Source: an uncultured Tissierellia bacterium | Lineage (GTDB): Bacteria; Bacillota; Clostridia; Tissierellales; Peptoniphilaceae | Assembly (NCBI GenBank): GCA_902489145.1 | Contig: CABTYV010000010.1 | Location: 1 to 33,905, forward strand | Reading direction: 5' to 3' | DNA length: 33,905 bases | Part shown: piece by piece, positions 7,995 through 16,403 of the stretch | Numbering within the stretch: position 1 is the first letter of the stretch | How the letters are laid out: each line of letters opens with the position of its first letter | Notes under the pieces: model-generated | What the model saw: the letters and a program-made list of their open reading frames with translations, nothing else | The model's database searches: none | Told to the model about the DNA's origin: nothing | Program-made: the position numbers and the translations under genes

Positions 7995-8891
7995 TTACCC
8001 CTTGACGGATCCCGCACTGAGGCCGGACACCAATTGATCCTGTAAGCTCATGAATAAAATGACGATGGGGATGGCAATGAGGAAGCCCCCCGCTGCAAAT
8101 ACCGGTTCTCTGGCCGTTCTCATATCGCTGATCAGTGTATAAAGCCCGGTCGCCAGGGTGTAATCATTAACATTGGTCAAGAGAATTTTCGGCGTCATGT
8201 AATCCATAAAAGGGCCAATGAAGGACCATAGAAAGATGATGGCCAGCATCGGCTTGGCAATAGGCATCACAATCAACCGGTAGACCTCCATATTGGAGCA
8301 GCCGTCGATCTTAGCCGCATCATCGAGCTCCGGTGAGATGGAATCGATGTAGCCCTTCAGAATAAAGGTGTTGGAGGCAATGCCACCCCCGGCATAGATC
8401 AAAATTAGCATGACCGTGCGCGAGAAGGGGGGAAATACCCCCGATACGATCGAGTGAATGGCATAGTAAGCCGTAATGCCCGCAAAGGCCGGAATCGTCT
8501 GGATCAACATGATGGAGAGCAGGCTCGCCTTTTTCCCCTTAAAACGGAAGCGCGAATACGCATAGCCCGTAAAGGATACGAACAAGAGGGTTAAAAGCGC
8601 CGATATGCCCGCGATCTTGATGGTGTTCCACATCCAGTGAAAGAAGGGGGTCTGGGTGAACAGGTACTCAAATTGCTTGAAGCTAAACTGGTAGGCCCCT
8701 TCAAAGCTGATGTACTTGTTCTGGTTGCCGTTGAAGGAGGAAATGATCATCGTCCCCAGGGGGACAAGGATTGCGAGTGCCCAGGCGATCAGGACCACAT
8801 AGGAGAAAAAGAGGCCAAGCTTGCCTTTGGCATCCAACGGCTGCTGGTCGGACAAATATAGGGTTGAATTTTTCTTTTTTTTCATCGCCAT
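7995..8891 (-). CDS. malG: Maltodextrin ABC importer permease MalG
   Basis: A 298-residue inner-membrane permease with six predicted helices. A short charged N terminus is followed by a first helix at about 28-52 and the conserved cytoplasmic EAA loop (LDDAAKIDGCSNMEVYRLIV), which contacts the MalK ATPase. Family length and motif order fit MalG of CUT1 importers. The ATG at 8891 lies 1 bp after the malF stop and follows AAGGAG; a second in-frame ATG two codons later is also possible. It should form a heterodimer with MalF, with two copies of MalK below. Confidence 0.94.
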   Translation of the reverse strand: MAMKKKKNSTLYLSDQQPLDAKGKLGLFFSYVVLIAWALAILVPLGTMIISSFNGNQNKYISFEGAYQFSFKQFEYLFTQTPFFHWMWNTIKIAGISALLTLLFVSFTGYAYSRFRFKGKKASLLSIMLIQTIPAFAGITAYYAIHSIVSGVFPPFSRTVMLILIYAGGGIASNTFILKGYIDSISPELDDAAKIDGCSNMEVYRLIVMPIAKPMLAIIFLWSFIGPFMDYMTPKILLTNVNDYTLATGLYTLISDMRTAREPVFAAGGFLIAIPIVILFMSLQDQLVSGLSAGSVKG

Positions 8892-8892
8892 A

Positions 8893-10929
8893 CTAGTACT
8901 CCTTAAATGCCGCGGTCCGGGAATAGCCGATGAAGGTCACCAAAATCAAGACCAGAGAGATCAGGATGGTGATCGCGGCCCCCATGCCCTGGTACTGGTT
9001 TTGAATCGTCAGCTTGTAAATATACGAGATCAACAGATCGGATGACCCGGCCAGGTTCCCATAGACGGTCGGATTGAAGGGCCCGCCGCCGTTGAAGAGA
9101 TAAATAATAGAGAAGTTATTAAAATTCATCGTATACTGGCTGATCAATAAGGGGCCCGTCTGAAAGAGGACCAGGGGGACGGTAATTTTGCTCAAGCGCT
9201 GAAGCGCGGTTGCCCCGTCAATCTCAGCCGCCTCATAGAGATCCTTGGAAATCCCCTGTAGGACCCCGGTGGTGAGCAGGAAAATATAGGAAGAGCCCAG
9301 CCAGCCCTGGATCAAAATCAGGGCCATTCGGGTAAGGATGGCTGAATTCTTTACATCCAGATCGGTATGGAAAAGACCATTCAAGGCCTCCGTAAAGGGG
9401 CCCCCGCGTCCCAGCATAATTGAAAAGAACATGATGGTAATGAAGGCGGGTACGGCCCAGGGCAAAAGATAGATCGTCCGGAAAAAGCCCTTCCCCCGGA
9501 TCCGCTCCTGGTTGAGCAGAAGGGCCAGAAGAAAGCCGATCAGTATCGAAAGGGTGGAAGCCGCAAGGGTCCAAATCAGAGTCCAGCCCAGGATGGTCCA
9601 GAAGGCGGATCCCGCCATGCCTTCCCCTTTGATCAGGGCAAGATAGTTGTTTAAACCATACCACTGGAATTTGTTTTGGTGGCTGGGGTCCATATTGGTA
9701 AAGGAAATCAGGAAGGTGGTAATAATGGGCATCAGTACGATAAAGAGAATCACCACCAAGGCCGGCGTAGAAACCAGATAAGGGAAGCCATCCGTCTTTA
9801 GGGTGTTTTTCGTTTCAAACCAATTTTTCGGTCGAACCCCCTCAATTTCCTTTCTCTCCACGGTCCATACATCCTGAAAGGAAAGAATGAGTAGAAAGAG
9901 GGCGAGGAGACAGAAAAGAATGGCAATGATCCCTTCAATCATGAAGATGATCGACTTGTCAAGCTTGGCCCCTCCATTGGCCAGGTGGATCAGGCCGAAG
10001 ATACCCTGACCCTGATAATTCCCAAAGCCCAGGGCATAAGGCAGGGCGACCAGGTAGAGAAAGAGCGTACCCAGGAATAGGAAAAAGGCCTTCTCCTTTT
10101 GCCCATTCCAAAGCTGACCCAAGCCGGGCAATAAAAAGGTGAGGAAGGCTTTAAAGGGACGTTTCTTTTCTAATTCGACCGGGGTACGGCGCCGAACATC
10201 TGCAATATCCGATTCCAAAAGCTTGATGGCGGTAGCGAGATCCACCTTTTGCCGGTGTTTGATATTTTTAATCTCTTCTTCCAACGAGACCTTTTGATCC
10301 AGATAGCTCAAGGCCTGCAGATCATCCGCAGCCCGCTTTTTTTTCATTTTTACTTGACGCTGGTAGGCTTTTTTGGAAACCAGTCCCTGCTGAAAGATTT
10401 CCTTTGAATGAGCCAGTTCAGCCTCCAGGGCTTTCTGGCGCTTTTCCTGACGGGTTTCTTTTTCCTGTAGGGCACTCGCCCGCTTTCCTTCATCTAGATG
10501 GGCCAGTTCCGCTTGACGGGCCAGGAGCCGTTCCTTCAGGCTTCGATCCAGGTCAATAATATCCGGAATATGGCGCATCTCATGCGCCGTTGTATCCGCC
10601 TTTAATACCGCATCATAGGTTAAATCACGGTGGGCTTCGTAAAATGCATGACTTCCCTGGGCCACATAATAGCGCTGGTTGAGGCGGTTTACCTCTTTTC
10701 GCTCCGAAACCGGGGCCAGGCCCTCCGCTTCCTTTTTGAGGCGTGTCAACAGCTCCGCCTCTTCCTTTTCATACTGGCTCAGGGCTTGAATATAAGGGTG
10801 AGCAGAACGATTTCTTCGGATTTGATTGGCTTCTTCTGTTCCTTGTGCTTCTATTAGATCGATGAGATAACGATTTTTTCGGTCATAGAGCCGGCCGAAC
10901 TCATCCTGAATTTGGATTGGATAGGCCAT
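8893..10929 (-). CDS. malF: Oversized MalF-type permease with an N-terminal charged domain
   Basis: A 678-residue protein. The C-terminal part, about 382-678, is an ordinary MalF permease with the EAA loop at 566-587 (EAAEIDGATALQRL). Residues about 258-355 add three hydrophobic segments starting with LLPGLGQLWNG, a motif recalled from extra N-terminal helices of Gram-positive MdxF/MalC permeases. Residues 1 to about 255 are very rich in Lys, Arg, Glu and Gln, have no membrane segment, and contain likely coiled-coil stretches around 55-70, 128-180 and 185-245. MalF proteins usually run about 300-450 residues, so this domain is extra. The start at 10929 is 3 bp after the preceding stop with AGGTGA in front. 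A different start would not remove the extension, because the frame is open and protein-like throughout. Confidence 0.9.
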   Translation of the reverse strand: MAYPIQIQDEFGRLYDRKNRYLIDLIEAQGTEEANQIRRNRSAHPYIQALSQYEKEEAELLTRLKKEAEGLAPVSERKEVNRLNQRYYVAQGSHAFYEAHRDLTYDAVLKADTTAHEMRHIPDIIDLDRSLKERLLARQAELAHLDEGKRASALQEKETRQEKRQKALEAELAHSKEIFQQGLVSKKAYQRQVKMKKKRAADDLQALSYLDQKVSLEEEIKNIKHRQKVDLATAIKLLESDIADVRRRTPVELEKKRPFKAFLTFLLPGLGQLWNGQKEKAFFLFLGTLFLYLVALPYALGFGNYQGQGIFGLIHLANGGAKLDKSIIFMIEGIIAILFCLLALFLLILSFQDVWTVERKEIEGVRPKNWFETKNTLKTDGFPYLVSTPALVVILFIVLMPIITTFLISFTNMDPSHQNKFQWYGLNNYLALIKGEGMAGSAFWTILGWTLIWTLAASTLSILIGFLLALLLNQERIRGKGFFRTIYLLPWAVPAFITIMFFSIMLGRGGPFTEALNGLFHTDLDVKNSAILTRMALILIQGWLGSSYIFLLTTGVLQGISKDLYEAAEIDGATALQRLSKITVPLVLFQTGPLLISQYTMNFNNFSIIYLFNGGGPFNPTVYGNLAGSSDLLISYIYKLTIQNQYQGMGAAITILISLVLILVTFIGYSRTAAFKEY

Positions 10930-10932
10930 CCG

Positions 10933-11397
10933 TCACCTGCTTTCTTGCGTTCGAGACGTCTGTGAGAGGAGAAAGAGTATGATCCCCTGAAAAAAGATCA
11001 GGAAGTACCAAAAAATAGAGGCGGTACGAAGGCTGAAAACCAGACCGACCAGGGAAAGCAGGTTCAGCCCACTCATCAGCACCTGACTCATGCGGGGCTG
11101 GCGTCCCCAGGTCTTCGCCGTCAAAAAATAATAAAGAGCGGTCATCATCGGGGTGAAAATCGTAGTCAGCAGCTGAAATAAAATATGAGCAATATAAGCA
11201 TCCCGCCCCCCGTCCGGTTGGAGCTTGCGGTAGGCTTGGAAAAACGCCTCACTCTTTGCCATCAAAAGCGATTCCAGACAGGCAAAGAAAATATACAGCC
11301 CTATGGCCAATAAAAGGGGTAAGATCAACCGCTGTGCCTGTCTATTTTCCTGGATGGACTGGTTTTGTGGGCTTGCTCCTGCGTTCTTTTCTTCCAT
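10933..11397 (-). CDS. Small four-helix membrane protein of unknown function
   Basis: A 154-residue protein not recognised as a known family. A polar N terminus (1-22) precedes four hydrophobic segments at about 23-45, 69-93, 104-123 and 126-145, and the protein ends in a short polar tail. AGAGGAAG precedes the ATG at 11397. It sits inside the maltodextrin operon between malE and malF, and the malF start follows its stop by 3 bp, so the two are almost certainly co-translated. This suggests an accessory role beside the importer, but nothing in the sequence gives a reaction or ligand. Confidence 0.75.
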   Translation of the reverse strand: MEEKNAGASPQNQSIQENRQAQRLILPLLLAIGLYIFFACLESLLMAKSEAFFQAYRKLQPDGGRDAYIAHILFQLLTTIFTPMMTALYYFLTAKTWGRQPRMSQVLMSGLNLLSLVGLVFSLRTASIFWYFLIFFQGIILFLLSQTSRTQESR

Positions 11398-11423
11398 CGC
11401 TTCCTCTGCGCTTTCTCTCTGTG

Positions 11424-11459
11424 AAAAAAGGGCCTCGGGGCCGAGCTGGGTCGGCCCCG
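11424..11459 (-). terminator. Intrinsic terminator or attenuator between malE and the permease genes
   Basis: A perfect 9-bp stem, CGGGGCCGA with TCGGCCCCG (11436-11444 and 11451-11459), has a 6-base loop. On the minus strand a run of six T follows after a short G/C spacer. It lies between the malE stop and the small membrane protein gene. Partial termination here would give more binding protein than permease. Confidence 0.7.
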
Positions 11460-11480
11460 ATGGTCCTGCCTGCTGATATT

Positions 11481-12821
11481 TTATTTAAAGTTGGCCATCA
11501 TCGCCTTGAAGGAATCCTGCAAAAGCTTATAGGCGGCTTCCGCATTCTGGGGCTGCTCTGCATTCCAAGAGAGCATCCCGTTTTGCCAGGTATCCCAAAC
11601 CTGACCATACTCTTTAAATAGTGGCCGGGAAACCGCCTTCTGATAACCATCAATGGTCGCAGCGATAATCGCCTTGTCGTCTTCCGAAAGCTTGTCCATC
11701 TTCATATAGTCATCCTTTGAGACATTCTCCAGGATTTTACCGGTAGTCTGGTAGAAGGATTCGGCAAACTTCGGATTGACAATCTCTTCGATCAAAGCAA
11801 CGGCTAAGGCCATCTTGTCCTTGTCTCCCTCGATCCGAGAATTGATGCCCAGCCCCCAGCCGCCTTGCCAGTGTTGAAACGGCTTTCCGGCGATGGTAAT
11901 CTGACCAATCGGATAGAGTGCGAGCTTTCCGTCGCCCACCTTTTCCTTGATCGGTGCCTGCTCCCAGGGGCCGCCCAGGCGGAGCACGCCCCCATTGCCC
12001 GTCTTGGTCTGCTCATCAATCCAGGCCATCGCATTTTTCTTGTCAAAGAGCGGGGTCTTCTTTTCGTTGTGCTTGGCCCAATAGTTGTAGAGGCCCGTAA
12101 TGACGGCTTTTTGGTCTTCATTTAACGCTGCAAAATCCTTGACCATATCTGTAACCAGCTTGCCATCTTTTTCCTTATTCAGCAATTCCAGGCCGCCAGC
12201 ATTGGCCGCCGCCACCCCATACCAGCAATCATGAATCGGAATCAGAATTTCCTCCGGTGCCTTGATATCATTGAGCTCCAGAGGCTGATCCAGCTTGATG
12301 CCCTGTTTTTCCGCATTGGTGACATTGGCATAGGTGATCAGCGTTTCGATGTTCATGGGGAAGGCCAAATATTTGCCATCGACCTTGAAATTGCCCCCCA
12401 AGCCCTTGTTGAAATCATCCCAGCCCCCGATGGTCTTGGCCATGGCTTCACTATCGAGATCCGCTAGGATCTGGTTTTGGGCCATGCCGTAGAGCCGGTC
12501 GGCCGGCAATGCCATCACATCGGCTACATCCTTGTTCGTCGCATCCGTGTTGTCAATCGTATCCAGGTGTTCAAAGGCACCGATCTTTCGAATGGTGATC
12601 GTCGCATCTGGATTTTTTTCCTTGACCCGCTGAATCGCCGCTTCATAGTAGGGTACCCAGGCTTCCTCGGCCTGAACCGAAATTTCGGCCTTCACTCCGC
12701 TGGCCGGTGTCTGTCCGCTAGTGCCCTGGTTTGAGGACTTCTTGTCTCCCCCGCCCCAGCAGGCGGTCAGGCTCAGCGCCATGGCAAGTGCCATCGCCAG
12801 CAATGCTTTTCTTTTTTTCAT
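11481..12821 (-). CDS. malE: Maltose/maltodextrin-binding lipoprotein MalE
   Basis: A 446-residue extracytoplasmic binding protein. The start at 12821 is chosen because GAAGGAGGG lies at good spacing and the frame then opens with a lipoprotein signal: Lys/Arg-rich start, hydrophobic core, and lipobox LTAC with the lipidated Cys at residue 21. A Ser/Gly/Thr-rich linker follows, and the rest has the cluster-1 solute-binding fold, with WQGGWGLGIN and a Trp-rich C-terminal region like maltose-binding proteins. It would deliver maltose or maltodextrins to MalF-MalG. It lies 79 bp after malQ; that gap holds a weak hairpin (12874-12894) that may be a poor terminator. Sugar specificity is inferred from malQ next door. 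Confidence 0.93.
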   Translation of the reverse strand: MKKRKALLAMALAMALSLTACWGGGDKKSSNQGTSGQTPASGVKAEISVQAEEAWVPYYEAAIQRVKEKNPDATITIRKIGAFEHLDTIDNTDATNKDVADVMALPADRLYGMAQNQILADLDSEAMAKTIGGWDDFNKGLGGNFKVDGKYLAFPMNIETLITYANVTNAEKQGIKLDQPLELNDIKAPEEILIPIHDCWYGVAAANAGGLELLNKEKDGKLVTDMVKDFAALNEDQKAVITGLYNYWAKHNEKKTPLFDKKNAMAWIDEQTKTGNGGVLRLGGPWEQAPIKEKVGDGKLALYPIGQITIAGKPFQHWQGGWGLGINSRIEGDKDKMALAVALIEEIVNPKFAESFYQTTGKILENVSKDDYMKMDKLSEDDKAIIAATIDGYQKAVSRPLFKEYGQVWDTWQNGMLSWNAEQPQNAEAAYKLLQDSFKAMMANFK

Positions 12822-12900
12822 ACATTCCCTCCTTCGTTTTGGGTGTCGATGAACCATGGAGCATTTATGATAAAAGGGCCTGATCTTCGCCCTTCGATCG

Positions 12901-14451
12901 CTATTCCATCTCGACAGATCCAGGCGCTTCCCCGCCTGAGTCCGATTTTACTTCGCTCTCTTCCCTGGGAGCGCGAAAATAGGTCTTCATATAGTCCAGC
13001 ATCCGTCTTTTAATTTCCCCATTCTGATCCTCCAGGGCCAGTCGCCAGGCCCAGTTGCCGCTGGCGATGCCGGGCACATTGATCCGTGCCTCATTGCCCA
13101 GGCCAAAGAGGTCCTGGACGGGAAAGATGGTGAGCCGACAGACCGAGGCCAGCAGGGCTCGAATAGCCCCCCAGTGGATCCCCTCCTGGTCCTGAAGCTG
13201 GAGGTAGTGGGCAATGCGCTGCCGGTCCTGCTCGCTGTGTTGCTCATACCAGCCCAGGAAGGTATCGCTGTCATGGGTGGAGGAGTAGACCACAGCATTT
13301 TTTTCGTAGTTATGGGGCAGGTTGTCGGAATCATCGCCCCCGAACGCAAACTGGATGACTCGCATGCCCGGAAAGGCCAATTTCTTTTGTAAATCCCGGA
13401 CCGCCGGTGTCACTGTCCCCAAATCCTCAATAATTAAGTTCAACTCAGGGATCTCTGCCTGAAGCCGGTCGAAAAGGGCCTGACCTGGGCCTGGCAGCCA
13501 GGTCCCATTTTTAGCCGTCTTCTCTGCGGCAGGAATGGCATAATAATGGATAAAACCAATAAAGTGATCCAGGCGCAGGACATCAAAGAGGGCCATCTGG
13601 TGGCGCACCCGAAAGACCCAGTAGGCATAGGCTTCCTTCCCCAGCTTGTCCCAATCATAGAGGGGATGGTTCCAACGCTGTCCATCCGGCGAGTAGCCAT
13701 CGGGCGGCACGCCGGAAACCATGCGCGGCCTTAGGTCGGCATCCAGCTGAAAATACTCCGGATGGGCCCAGCAGTCCGCGGAGTCCATGGGCATGTAGAT
13801 CGGCAGATCGCCGATCATCTGGATCCCTTTTTGATTGGCATACTGCTTGAGGGCTCCATATTGGCGGAAGAAGGTATACTGAAGAAAACGCTCGAAATCG
13901 ATTTCTAACTGATGGGCCTGGATAAACCTCTGGAGGCCCTGCGGCTCCCTCCTTTTTAGGTCCTCTGGCCACGCCAGCCAATCCGATCCGTGAAGTGCTC
14001 GGATGGACTGATAAAGCGCGTAATCCTCCAGCCAGTCCTGATGATCCTTACAAAAATGGTCATAGGCAGAAGGACGCTCCTGCGCTTGAAATGCATCAAA
14101 GGCCCTCCGCAGCAAGGCCAGCTTGTTCGCTTCGATTTTCTCATAGTCGATCCAGTCCGCCCGCTCGCCCCAATCGGCCTCAGAACAGGCTTCCTGACTC
14201 AAAAGTCCTTCCTGAATCAGGTCCTGGAGGTCGATGAGATAGGGATTGCCTGCAAACGAGGACATGGCTGAGTAGGGAGAATGACCTGCGGTGGAATTGG
14301 TCGGTCCCAATGGCAACACCTGCCAGTAGGACTGATGGAGGTCGGCTAAAAAATCGACAAAAGCATAGGCCTCAGGCCCCAAGCTGCCGATCCCCCACGC
14401 AGAGGGAAGGGAAAAAATCGGCAAGAGGAGGCCGGAAGATCGTGGCATCAT
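12901..14451 (-). CDS. malQ: 4-alpha-glucanotransferase (amylomaltase, GH77)
   Basis: A 516-residue cytoplasmic enzyme that transfers glucan chains between maltodextrins and releases glucose, letting imported malto-oligosaccharides be used. GH77 catalytic residues are visible: the nucleophile Asp295 in LRLDHF, the acid/base Glu342 in IIEDLGTV and the stabilising Asp394 in THDSD. The N-terminal GSLGP, SPYSA and GNPYLI motifs are also typical. Length is normal, with an acidic Ser/Glu tail of about 20 residues. Two adjacent ATGs (14451, 14448) follow GGAAGGAG; the first is used. It is the promoter-proximal gene of the maltodextrin operon. No operon regulator gene is in the window. Confidence 0.95.
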   Translation of the reverse strand: MMPRSSGLLLPIFSLPSAWGIGSLGPEAYAFVDFLADLHQSYWQVLPLGPTNSTAGHSPYSAMSSFAGNPYLIDLQDLIQEGLLSQEACSEADWGERADWIDYEKIEANKLALLRRAFDAFQAQERPSAYDHFCKDHQDWLEDYALYQSIRALHGSDWLAWPEDLKRREPQGLQRFIQAHQLEIDFERFLQYTFFRQYGALKQYANQKGIQMIGDLPIYMPMDSADCWAHPEYFQLDADLRPRMVSGVPPDGYSPDGQRWNHPLYDWDKLGKEAYAYWVFRVRHQMALFDVLRLDHFIGFIHYYAIPAAEKTAKNGTWLPGPGQALFDRLQAEIPELNLIIEDLGTVTPAVRDLQKKLAFPGMRVIQFAFGGDDSDNLPHNYEKNAVVYSSTHDSDTFLGWYEQHSEQDRQRIAHYLQLQDQEGIHWGAIRALLASVCRLTIFPVQDLFGLGNEARINVPGIASGNWAWRLALEDQNGEIKRRMLDYMKTYFRAPREESEVKSDSGGEAPGSVEME

Positions 14452-14513
14452 AGGAAAACTCCTTCCGAAGAGAAATATACAGAAAAGCCAGATGCTGGTC
14501 GCACGCCACTTTT

Positions 14514-14537
14514 ACAAGCTTGTTTATCAATATTATA
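14514..14537 (-). promoter_or_regulatory. Promoter -10 box and candidate operator of the maltodextrin operon
   Basis: A perfect TATAAT (14537-14532) lies about 80 bp upstream of malQ. Just downstream, at about +2 to +11, is the palindrome ACAAGCTTGT (14514-14523), a position where a repressor would block transcription. A TTGACA at 14565-14560 is 22 bases from the -10 box, longer than the usual 16-18, so the -35 element is uncertain. The operator role is an inference. Confidence 0.45.
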
Positions 14538-14562
14538 CCCTAAAAAATGTTTTCCTGTATGT

Positions 14563-14599
14563 CAAACCAGCCTCCTGCTGGCGACAGGAGGCTGGTTTG
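14563..14599. promoter_or_regulatory. Perfect 15-bp inverted repeat between apt and malQ
   Basis: CAAACCAGCCTCCTG (14563-14577) and its exact reverse complement (14585-14599) flank a 7-base spacer. On the minus strand it follows apt and could act as its terminator, but only GGTTTGACA follows, not a U-tract. The repeat also overlaps the TTGACA box upstream of malQ. It is either a terminator lacking a good T-run or a regulatory element. Confidence 0.6.
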
Positions 14600-14641
14600 C
14601 GCATTCGTGTATAAAGAGAAGGGAGCCCTCCCTGATTTTGC

Positions 14642-15178
14642 TTAAAAAGGCCAGGTGATGAGGGACCGGACCGAAATCCCCAGCTCCTCCAGCTTTTGGC
14701 GCCCCTCCAGTCCCGTAAGCTCAGTGATAAAGAGGGCCAGCGCGACCCTTCCCCCTGCGAGCTCGATCAGATGAGCGCAGGCCGCTGCCGTCCCACCGGT
14801 TGCCAGCAGATCATCTAAAATCACCAGGCGGGCCCCCGCCGGGACCGAATCCTGGTCCATTTCTACGGTCGCCTGACCGTATTCCAGATCATAAGAATAG
14901 GAGATGGTGCGGCCCGGTAATTTGCCCTCCTTGCGGCACATCAAAAAGCCCTTCCCCTCCGCATACGCCAGGGCGGCCCCCATGATAAAACCGCGCGCTT
15001 CGATACCGACGATATAGTCATAGTCTACGCCTGCCAATGCCTCCTGGAGCTGATGGATGGCGGCCTGGAAGACCTCTTTTTTCTGCAAAATAGGCGTAAT
15101 GTCCTTGTAGGAAATCCCCGCCTTTGGGAAATCCTCAATAATGCGCATCTCATCGCGCAGCTGGATGGTCTTGGTCAT
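14642..15178 (-). CDS. apt: Adenine phosphoribosyltransferase
   Basis: A 178-residue enzyme that converts adenine and PRPP to AMP in purine salvage. The N-terminal IIEDFPKAGISYKDIT and central VGIEARGFI motifs are those of Apt. The PRPP-binding loop LVILDDLLATGGTA has the expected acidic pair and Thr-Gly-Gly. Length is normal. GAAGGAGAGGAAGG precedes the ATG at 15178. It follows thiI by 16 bp on the same strand, so cysteine desulfurase, thiI and apt probably form one transcript, ending near the inverted repeat at 14563-14599. Confidence 0.96.
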   Translation of the reverse strand: MTKTIQLRDEMRIIEDFPKAGISYKDITPILQKKEVFQAAIHQLQEALAGVDYDYIVGIEARGFIMGAALAYAEGKGFLMCRKEGKLPGRTISYSYDLEYGQATVEMDQDSVPAGARLVILDDLLATGGTAAACAHLIELAGGRVALALFITELTGLEGRQKLEELGISVRSLITWPF

Positions 15179-15194
15179 ATTCCTTCCTCTCCTT

Positions 15195-16403
15195 CTACTT
15201 TTTTAGTCCTGCTTCTTCCGCCTGAGCCGTCCGTACTTCCAGCTGATCCAGGGCCTCTTCTAGGAGCGAGCGCGTATCGAGCTTCGCCTCCTCCATCAAA
15301 ACATCAGAAAGCTTGGGCCGGGTGTTGGGCGCATCCGGCGCAAAAATAGAACAACAATCATCATAGGGTTCGATGGAAATGTCATAGGTCTCAATGGCCC
15401 GGGCCTGGGCAATGATGTCATTTTTATCCGAGGCAATGAGAGGGCGAAGAATGGGCCTTCGCGCAGCCGCATTGACCACGGAAATCCCCTGAATCGTTTG
15501 AGATGCCACCTGCCCCAGACTTTCGCCGGTGATAAAACAGTCATAGGAAAAGCGATCGGCCAGGGCTTCCGCGATCCGCATCATCATCCGCCGGGACAGG
15601 AGGGTGGTATAGCGGCTATCGCAGTGGGCATGGATGGCCTCGTAGGTAGTGCGCAAATTGACCAGGTACAGGGGCAGGGGACCCGTCGATTCCCCCATCT
15701 TCTCCGCCAGCCGGATGGCCTTATCCTGGGCCCGTTCGGAGGTATAGGGGTAGGAGTGAAAATGAAGTCCGCCCAAGGCCAGGCCCCGTCTTGCCATGGC
15801 ATAGCCTGCCACCGGCGAATCAATTCCGCCTGATAGCAGGAGCAGGCCCCGTCCACCGGACCCCCCGGGCAGGCCGCCCAGCCCCGGAAAACGGTCCAAA
15901 AAGAGGAAGGCGTCATTTCGAACATCCACATGAAGGCGGATGGTCGGCTCATGGACGTCGACTGAAAGGGCCGGGAAGCGGTCCAGCAAAATCCCCCCCA
16001 ATCGGGCACAGAGCTCGGGCGTGGTGAGGGGGTAGGCCTTATCCGCTCGTTTGGCCTCCACCTTGAAGGTGAGGGGCTGATCACTTTTCGATAGCACTTC
16101 CAGTCGCTCCTCCATCATCTCCAGGGCCAGGGCGCAGATCGACTCAAAATCTCGCTCACACCGCCTACTTGGCGTGATATAAGCCAAGCCAAACACCTTT
16201 TGCAGCTGACGGACCCCCTCTTCGACGGCCTCCTCCGGCAGCTCCAGGAAAAATTTCCCCATCTGAAAATAGGTTTGAGTTACGGGCAGCTGACGCATAT
16301 TCAGCATAATATGCTGGACGGCGTTATTGACAAAAAAGCTTCGGTTTTTTCCCTTGAGCATCAGCTCCCCAAAGGAAACGGAAATGACCCAATCCTTATG
16401 CAT
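15195..16403 (-). CDS. thiI: tRNA 4-thiouridine synthase ThiI (short form)
   Basis: A 402-residue protein. The N-terminal ferredoxin-like and THUMP RNA-binding regions cover about residues 5-165. The PP-loop ATPase follows, with SGGIDS at 191-196 and GYAMARRG after it. ThiI adenylates uridine 8 of tRNA and inserts sulfur. The C-terminal rhodanese domain of the E. coli enzyme is absent, as in many Gram-positives, where a dedicated cysteine desulfurase passes sulfur directly. That partner is the overlapping gene upstream: the ATG at 16403 lies inside the last codons of the desulfurase, an 8-bp overlap, with GGAGGGAGC in front. A role in thiazole synthesis is possible but less likely without the rhodanese domain. 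Confidence 0.95.
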   Translation of the reverse strand: MHKDWVISVSFGELMLKGKNRSFFVNNAVQHIMLNMRQLPVTQTYFQMGKFFLELPEEAVEEGVRQLQKVFGLAYITPSRRCERDFESICALALEMMEERLEVLSKSDQPLTFKVEAKRADKAYPLTTPELCARLGGILLDRFPALSVDVHEPTIRLHVDVRNDAFLFLDRFPGLGGLPGGSGGRGLLLLSGGIDSPVAGYAMARRGLALGGLHFHSYPYTSERAQDKAIRLAEKMGESTGPLPLYLVNLRTTYEAIHAHCDSRYTTLLSRRMMMRIAEALADRFSYDCFITGESLGQVASQTIQGISVVNAAARRPILRPLIASDKNDIIAQARAIETYDISIEPYDDCCSIFAPDAPNTRPKLSDVLMEEAKLDTRSLLEEALDQLEVRTAQAEEAGLKK

